This document shows positions 5,898-9,783 of a DNA stretch of 9,783 nucleotides, one piece after another (positions within the stretch are counted from its first letter, which is position 1; each line of letters opens with the position of its first letter). The stretch is taken from NCBI GenBank assembly GCA_013349485.1, contig DUZM01000199.1, positions 1-9,783 of the forward strand, in the 5' to 3' direction. The translations under genes were made by a program, and so were the position numbers. Under the pieces are notes generated by a model. It searched no databases. It had not been told where the DNA came from and worked only from the letters and a program-made list of their open reading frames with translations. This DNA comes from Candidatus Hydrogenedentota bacterium (lineage in GTDB: Bacteria > Hydrogenedentota > Hydrogenedentia > Hydrogenedentales > SLHB01).

Positions 5898-7037
5898 TCA
5901 GACAGCTTGAGTTGGATTCCCCTTATGCTCGAGTTCGCAACATCCTTGGCATAGGCACGTTAGCCCCCTCCGGCGACATTGCCGCCACTGGCGCATTTCG
6001 GGGCCGTTCCAGATTGCCTTCAGCGGCTTGTCGCGCACGTTTCCGGCACGGTGTATCAAACACGAGGACGCGTCGCCCTTGGCGGCCACGTACATATTTG
6101 TCCAAGCGGCCCGGCACGCGTACTCCCCGAGATCCAGGCCGCCGTCATAATACTGCACGAGGTCGGCTCGCGGCATCCTCGGCCACCGCACGGCCACGCC
6201 CAATTCCGCCGCTGCATCTGCGGCGGCCTGCAGCGCGCCATCGAGCGCCGTCGGCGCGAGCCGGGGCAACGTGACGTCCGAAGAACGGAACGCATCGGGG
6301 TCCAGCTCACCGACGTTCTCAGGGTCGAACATGCGGATTTCTGTGACCAGATTCAGCGCGTCCGCGCCCAGCTCGGTCGCGACCGCCGGCAGCCTGGCCA
6401 GACTTCCGAGGTTGTCTTGCTGGATGACGGCCGTAATGTGGACGAGCGGACGCGTCTTGCCCGATTCTTTTCGATAGCGCACGAGCGCTTTGAGCCCCTG
6501 CACGGCCTTATCATAGGCGCCGGCCATGCCGGTGATTGCATCATGGACGTCTCGCGGCCCCTCGAGCGACACACCCACGAAATGCAAGCCGCGCCCCGCG
6601 ACGTTTGCTGGCGCGAGTTCGACAAGCCGTTTGGCCACATCTTCCGTGAGCCGCAGCCCATTCGTTATGATATGGGTGCGGCGTAACTGGCTGGCGAATT
6701 CCAGCAACTCGAGCAGGTCGTCGCGGACAAACGGCTCGCCCCCCGTAAACGTAATCAGGCTCAGTCGCCCGGTTTGGCCTATCACGTCGCGCCACTCACT
6801 GGTCGTCAATTCATCCTCACGCTGCTCACTTCCGGGAGCACTCTCAAACCACTTGCGGTACTGGCACATTGCACACCGCAGATTACAGCGCCGCGTCACC
6901 TCAAGGAAGTAATGCCAAGCCGGAAATGCGTAGCCGTCGCGAAACACATGATACGGGACGGCGCTGTGCATCCGCGTCGCAAGGCGATACAACCTCGCCG
7001 TGCGATGTGAGCGCCGCTTTATGCTTCGGTTCTGCAT
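5898..7037 (-). CDS. Radical SAM protein with C-terminal SPASM-like cysteine cluster
   Basis: This 379-residue protein should cleave S-adenosylmethionine at a [4Fe-4S] cluster held by C51, C55 and C58 (TRRCNLRCAMCQY). FTGGEPF (97-103) is the SAM-binding GGE motif, and THIITNGLRL (121-130) and VGVSLEG (154-160) are the next barrel strands. The C-terminal domain has C308, C326, C354, C361, C363, C366 and C367, resembling a SPASM or twitch auxiliary-cluster region as found in peptide-modifying and sactipeptide/PqqE-type enzymes. The start is uncertain. ATG 7037 is given; a TTG at 7052 directly abuts the comB stop (TAGTTG), and an ATG at 6971 would trim the basic N-terminus. None has a good ribosome site, so coupling to comB translation is likely. 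No precursor-peptide gene is evident next to it. Confidence 0.88.
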   Translation of the reverse strand: MQNRSIKRRSHRTARLYRLATRMHSAVPYHVFRDGYAFPAWHYFLEVTRRCNLRCAMCQYRKWFESAPGSEQREDELTTSEWRDVIGQTGRLSLITFTGGEPFVRDDLLELLEFASQLRRTHIITNGLRLTEDVAKRLVELAPANVAGRGLHFVGVSLEGPRDVHDAITGMAGAYDKAVQGLKALVRYRKESGKTRPLVHITAVIQQDNLGSLARLPAVATELGADALNLVTEIRMFDPENVGELDPDAFRSSDVTLPRLAPTALDGALQAAADAAAELGVAVRWPRMPRADLVQYYDGGLDLGEYACRAAWTNMYVAAKGDASSCLIHRAGNVRDKPLKAIWNGPEMRQWRQCRRRGLTCLCQGCCELEHKGNPTQAV

Positions 7038-7052
7038 CAAACAAGACGCCAA

Positions 7053-7814
7053 CTAGGATTGCCGCGACCCGCACGATCCTCGGCAAGGCGTGGAAGACCC
7101 GTTCTGCACGATCAAACCAAACTCGTTGCGTGCCACCGCCACCGGGACCGTCTCAAATATGTCCACTCGGGCGCAGAACGAAATGTCGTCGCCGAGCCCC
7201 ACGCGCCGCAGTTTCTCGGCATGAGGCGCCGAAGCGAACAACGCCTCGATACCCTCGGCCTCGATCCGCTTTCGCCAATGGCCAATCCGATCGGCCCCGA
7301 CCTCGATCTCCGCCTGAGCTTGGACGGCAATTGCAGCAGCAGCGGCCCAGTCCTCCTGAGCGTCGAAGCCGGGATCGCCGGCCAAGCCGGCCGGGATGAG
7401 GACGACGTCGCGATCATGCCGCGACAGGTAGTCTACCAAGGCCGCGACGTTAACGACCGACCCCATGCACACCGCCGCCGAGCCCCACGCCGCAACGAGA
7501 AGCCCGGCGCCCGTCGTCGTGGTGAAGACCACCCGACGGCCGGCCGCTGCGGCAACCGTCCGAGGGCTATTCCCGTAGTCAAATCCTTCCGGGTGCAATC
7601 CTCCGCGCTCGCCAAAAAGCAGGGCGTCGGGATATAGCGCTCTGGCCGCGAACGCGTCCACCACCTCCCGCACGACGATGATTTCGGTGGCGCCGGCATC
7701 AAGGAGCGCCGCGACCGTGGCACTTGCCCGCAAGGCATCCACAATCACCGCGACGCAGTTATTGGCTACGGCATACGCGCAGCCCTCTTCACCCTCAATC
7801 GCGTGCCATGCCAT
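7053..7814 (-). CDS. comB: ComB-like 2-phosphosulfolactate phosphatase
   Basis: ComB hydrolyses (R)-2-phospho-3-sulfolactate to sulfolactate, a step of coenzyme M synthesis in methanogens. Bacterial homologues are common, and their role is often unclear. The 253-residue product shows the family signatures in order: VIVDALRASATVAAL (24-38), LLFGERGG (65-72), GFDYGNSP (77-84), VVFTTTTGAG (95-104) and AGLAGDPGFDAQEDW (142-156), the last carrying the acidic E154 and D155. I chose the ATG at 7814 because GAGGAAA lies about 8 nt upstream. The frame can be extended to a TTG at 7871, but that adds an unrelated leader. The last 20 residues are Ser/Cys/Gly-rich and do not resemble the usual family end. 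It is the first gene of the tight minus-strand cluster, and its stop touches the radical SAM reading frame. Confidence 0.85.
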   Translation of the reverse strand: MAWHAIEGEEGCAYAVANNCVAVIVDALRASATVAALLDAGATEIIVVREVVDAFAARALYPDALLFGERGGLHPEGFDYGNSPRTVAAAAGRRVVFTTTTGAGLLVAAWGSAAVCMGSVVNVAALVDYLSRHDRDVVLIPAGLAGDPGFDAQEDWAAAAAIAVQAQAEIEVGADRIGHWRKRIEAEGIEALFASAPHAEKLRRVGLGDDISFCARVDIFETVPVAVARNEFGLIVQNGSSTPCRGSCGSRQS

Positions 7815-7905
7815 GTGCCGGTTTCCTCGAACGCATTCTACACGCACCCTGATACAGAATACACCATACAATCTGCGGGGCGATGAGTCCGTAGTTTCTA
7901 TACAG

Positions 7906-7966
7906 AGCCGGACGTTCTCTTCTCAGAACCCAGCTGACGGACGAGACCTTCACCGGCGCTGAAGGT
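7906..7966 (-). promoter_or_regulatory. Candidate structured 5' leader of the comB cluster (two hairpins)
   Basis: The first hairpin pairs 7906-7911 plus 7914-7918 with 7925-7935 (11 pairs, a two-nt bulge, six-nt loop). Its one non-Watson-Crick pair is G-U on the minus strand but C-A on the plus strand, which favours the comB direction. The second is a perfect 7-bp stem, ACCTTCA (7946-7952) with TGAAGGT (7960-7966), around a 7-nt loop. Both lie 92-152 nt upstream of the comB ATG. I could not match them to a known riboswitch class. Confidence 0.35.
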
Positions 7967-7991
7967 ATCATCGGCGATAAGCTTAGCTTCC

Positions 7992-8127
7992 CGTCATTGC
8001 GAGGAGCGACCCGCCTCAGGCGGGGACCCCACCTTTGGTGGGGAGTATAGGCAATCTCGTTCCTTGCTCACGACGACTCGGTATGTCCCGAAGGAGATTG
8101 CTTCGTCGAGGACTCCTCGCAATGACG
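7992..8127. mobile_element. 136-bp inverted-repeat element (MITE/REP-like, non-coding)
   Basis: CGTCATTGCGAGGAG (7992-8006) and its perfect 15-bp complement (8113-8127) form the ends. Nested inside are a second pair, GCAATCTC (8051-8058) with GAGATTGC (8094-8101), and two local hairpins: CCGCC/GGCGG (8011-8023) and CCCCACC/GGTGGGG (8027-8043). From general knowledge, the ends match a widespread family of non-coding palindromic repeats whose read-through gives peptides like RHCEERSDEAI; here the reverse strand reads SLRGVLDEAISFG. No transposase and no clear target-site duplication are visible. Confidence 0.7.
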
Positions 8128-8211
8128 AGATGATTGGCCTTTTGGGCTTGTGCCTATGGCATCTCATAGAAATCCGCGCATAATTGTTCAAAGGGACTAT
8201 GACTCAGTATG

Positions 8212-8625
8212 CTAGTTGCAGGAATCCTCGTCATCGCCCGCGCGAGCCGGGCGCTCCGCTCGGCAGCGCAGCACGTGACGGGAACGGGGCGGGCTTTCTG
8301 CCGCGGCCTGCCGCAGCTTGCGCATGGCCCGTTGTACGCCCCGAAGCACGGAGGACGGATTTGTGCCCGTAACCGCCGCGACCTCGCGATAGTTCATGTT
8401 CTTAAAAAAGTACAGTTCCAAGCACCGGCGTTCGCGCAGCGTCAAACGCCGCCGCATCTGTCGGCACAACCACCGCAACAAAGCCGCCTTTCCCTCGCGC
8501 CAAGCAAGTCCCGCCTCGATTTCCTCTTGTGTCTCATACCATAGCGACCGCGTTGTATCGAACCCTTTCATGATTTCAGGGCTCAGGGGTACCATCACGC
8601 GCCTCGGACGATTTCTGCTAACCAT
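8212..8625 (-). CDS. Standalone sigma-70 region-4-like helix-turn-helix protein
   Basis: This 137-residue protein carries one recognisable DNA-binding domain at residues 61-106: LTLRERRCLELYFFKNMNY, then REVAAVTGTNPSSVLRGVQRA and MRKLRQ, which fits the sigma-70 region 4 / LuxR-type helix-turn-helix. There is no region 2, so it cannot be a complete ECF sigma factor (usually about 170-200 residues with both regions). The N-terminal 60 residues are basic and helical (YETQEEIEAGLAWREGKAALLRWL, in part). The C-terminal tail after residue 107 is Arg-rich and probably disordered. The ATG at 8625 has GGGAGGT about 9 nt upstream. A longer GTG start at 8667 is less likely. It is divergent from yqeY across 184 nt. 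It may act as an accessory transcription regulator; targets are unknown. Confidence 0.75.
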   Translation of the reverse strand: MVSRNRPRRVMVPLSPEIMKGFDTTRSLWYETQEEIEAGLAWREGKAALLRWLCRQMRRRLTLRERRCLELYFFKNMNYREVAAVTGTNPSSVLRGVQRAMRKLRQAAAESPPRSRHVLRCRAERPARAGDDEDSCN

Positions 8626-8809
8626 GGCTTCCGACCTCCCTCGGCAGTTCTGCAAGCCCCGGCCCACACACGCGCCGGATTTCCTCGACCCTATCCCCGC
8701 CGGACGGCCAAAGTACTTTGCAGAACCTTTCTTTTCCCTTTGCTTTTTCTTGCGGAAGCCGCGACAATACGTGTTCGGGCCTCGTGTTCAGAGAATGAAG
8801 GGGAAAGCC
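8626..8809. promoter_or_regulatory. Divergent intergenic region between the sigma-like gene and yqeY
   Basis: This 184-nt gap must hold promoters for both genes. A 9-bp inverted repeat, GTTCTGCAA (8647-8655) and TTGCAGAAC (8718-8726), spans 80 nt, and a polypyrimidine run lies at 8727-8750. A weak plus-strand promoter, TTGCTT (8740-8745) with GACAAT (8763-8768) at 17-nt spacing, could serve yqeY. No good minus-strand promoter is evident. Confidence 0.3.
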
Positions 8810-9249
8810 ATGGGCATAAAGGAACGCGTTCAAGATGAAATGAAGACCGCCATGAAGAACCGCGCCCTGGCGCGGCTCGAATGCCTCCGCATGATGAAGG
8901 GGCGCTGCTGCTCAAAGAAAAGGCATCGAGCGAAGCGCTATCGGACGAGGAGGCCGTCAAGGTATTGCGCGGCGAAATCCGCAAGCGCAGAGAAAGCATT
9001 GACGTCTTCCGCGAACACGGCAAGACGGCCGAGCTGGCCGCCGCCGAAGCCGAAATCGGCATTATCGAGGAGTTCCTGCCCCAACAGCTTTCCGCGGAAC
9101 AACTCGAGGAAAAGGTTCGGGCCTATCTCGAGGAGCACCCTGACATTACCCATCCAGGAAAACTCACCGGCGCACTCAAAAAAGAACTCGGCGATCAGGC
9201 CGACGGCAAACTCCTCAACGAAACCTGCCGAAAAGTCCTCGGGGCTTGA
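8810..9249 (+). pseudogene. yqeY: YqeY (GatB/YqeY domain) with an internal one-base frameshift
   Basis: YqeY is a small cytosolic protein sharing the tail domain of the GatB amidotransferase subunit; its own role is not settled. The start at ATG 8810 has AGGGGAAA just upstream and gives MGIKERVQDEMKTAMKNR and ALARLECLRMMKG in one frame. The family sequence then continues in another frame as ALLLKEKASSEALSDEEAV, followed by VLRGEIRKRRESIDVF, EEFLPQQLS and DGKLLNETCRKVLGA, to the TGA at 9247-9249. Joining them needs one extra base in the GGGG run at 8899-8902 (AAG GGG GCG CTG), giving 146 residues, the normal family length. The downstream frame alone would start at ATG 8881 and lack about 24 N-terminal residues. 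Sequencing error, a true mutation and programmed slippage are all possible. Confidence 0.85.
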
Positions 9250-9275
9250 CTGACGCCGAAAGATGTTGCTATCTT
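9246..9275 (+). promoter_or_regulatory. Candidate promoter for the NuoE-like gene
   Basis: TTGACT (9246-9251, five of six matches) overlaps the yqeY stop codon, and TATCTT (9270-9275, four of six) follows at 18-nt spacing. Transcription would start near 9282 and leave a leader of about 107 nt. The inverted repeat GACGCCGAA (9252-9260) / TTCGGCGTC (9307-9315) spans the start region. Confidence 0.3.
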
Positions 9276-9388
9276 CCTGCCCTGGACCTGGGGGAGCGTC
9301 GCACGATTCGGCGTCGGGGATTCCGCGTGCCTGTTCGTGCAAGCCGCCGGGCAGTTATGGTTTTTGAGTGGCCAACGAGGACAGCGTC

Positions 9389-9783
9389 ATGAGCGTCGAT
9401 CTCATCCCGACTGAGCAAATCATCGAGAAGTACAGCACGAAGAAGGGCGCGCTTATACCGCTGCTGCAGGACGTTCAGGGCGTGTACGGCTACGTGCCCA
9501 AAGAGGCGGTGGACCTCATCGCGAAAAAACTGGCGATCTTCCCCGTCGAAGTCTACGGCATCCTCACGTTCTATACGCAGTTCTACCTCACGCCGCGCGG
9601 CAAACACACCATTCGGGTGTGCCAAGGAACGGCCTGTCACGTGATGGGCGGCAAGGAAATCATTGATTATCTCGCCGACACGCTGCACGTTCGAGAGGGC
9701 GGCACGACGGAGGACGGCGTGTTCTCGCTCGAACGCGTGGCATGTCTGGGTTGCTGCGGCATGGCGCCGGTTGTGGCCATCGA
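9389..9783 (+). CDS. NuoE/HydC-type [2Fe-2S] thioredoxin-fold subunit, 3' end cut by the window
   Basis: At least 131 residues are present and the frame stays open to the window end. The protein is the 24-kDa-type ferredoxin subunit that passes electrons in complex I (NuoE), in electron-bifurcating hydrogenases (HydC/HndA) or in NAD-dependent formate dehydrogenases. The [2Fe-2S] ligands are C78 and C83 (CQGTAC) and C119 and C123 (CLGCC), with the spacing expected of the family. The N-terminal helical domain shows LIPLLQDVQGVYGYVP (22-37) and VYGILTFYTQF (55-65), both characteristic. ATG 9389 has GAGGA 7 nt upstream. The short N-terminus fits the roughly 160-residue NuoE and HydC forms equally. 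A NuoF-like NADH-binding gene would be expected next, outside the window; that neighbour decides between the complexes. Confidence 0.92.
   Translation, partial: MSVDLIPTEQIIEKYSTKKGALIPLLQDVQGVYGYVPKEAVDLIAKKLAIFPVEVYGILTFYTQFYLTPRGKHTIRVCQGTACHVMGGKEIIDYLADTLHVREGGTTEDGVFSLERVACLGCCGMAPVVAI

Larger units (their letters stand above)
7815..8211. other. Intergenic region upstream of comB (397 nt)
   Basis: This gap lies between the comB start and the 3' end of the sigma-like gene, both on the minus strand. It holds two hairpins near comB (7906-7966), a 136-bp inverted-repeat element (7992-8127) and about 80 nt of unassigned sequence (8130-8211). The short open frame at 7994-8191 is a read-through of the repeat and not a gene. 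No convincing sigma-70 promoter for comB could be picked, although TAGAAT about 42 nt before the start codon is a possible -10 without a partner. Confidence 0.55.

Noticed and set aside
7994..8191. 65-residue minus-strand open frame upstream of comB
   Set aside because: Almost all of it is read-through of the inverted-repeat element at 7992-8127; no ribosome site.
9250..9320. Terminator after yqeY formed by GACGCCGAA / TTCGGCGTC
   Set aside because: The 9-bp arms are separated by 46 nt and no U tract follows, so intrinsic termination is unlikely.
1..9783. CRISPR array, tRNA, rRNA, transposase or integrase gene
   Set aside because: No regularly spaced direct repeats of suitable length, no tRNA-like cloverleaf and no recombinase motif were seen on either strand.

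Overview
The window is about 60% GC, gene-dense and bacterial. Several genes have clear Shine-Dalgarno sites, so start choice is often well supported. Lineage cannot be fixed from sequence alone. The mix of a flagellar rod-type protein, a NuoE-type ferredoxin, a standalone sigma-region-4 protein and several intergenic repeats of the kind often seen in environmental genomes suggests an uncultured Gram-negative-like bacterium, perhaps of the Planctomycetota/Hydrogenedentota sort. That is a weak inference.

Layout. Positions 2-1017 (+) hold the 3' end of an unrecognised acidic helical protein and a DinB/DUF1572-like metalloprotein. A convergent FlgF/FlgG-type flagellar rod protein lies on the minus strand (1105-1806). 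Positions 1807-2192 are a promoter region with a perfect 11-bp inverted repeat carrying extended -10 boxes facing away from each other, and a second candidate promoter whose spacer holds a 12-bp palindrome. A small glycine/Asp-rich repeat protein follows on the plus strand (2193-2627).

From 7814 down to 2724 the minus strand carries a run of five genes: a ComB-like 2-phosphosulfolactate phosphatase, a radical SAM protein with a C-terminal cysteine cluster, an amidohydrolase_2-type metal hydrolase, an ATP-grasp ligase, and, after a 141-nt gap with a hairpin and heptamer repeats, a GtrB/DPM1-like membrane glycosyltransferase. The first four are closely spaced and are the best candidate here for an undescribed pathway: phosphatase, radical chemistry, hydrolase and ATP-dependent ligase. 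The substrate cannot be read from the sequence.

The comB upstream region (7815-8211) holds two RNA-like hairpins and, further out, a 136-bp inverted-repeat element. Beyond it lie a standalone sigma-70 region-4-like protein (minus), a divergent yqeY broken by a one-base frameshift in a G run, and the 5' part of a NuoE/HydC-type [2Fe-2S] thioredoxin-fold subunit that runs off the window end, probably the first gene of a NADH dehydrogenase or bifurcating hydrogenase/formate dehydrogenase operon. No tRNA, rRNA, CRISPR array or transposase gene was seen.
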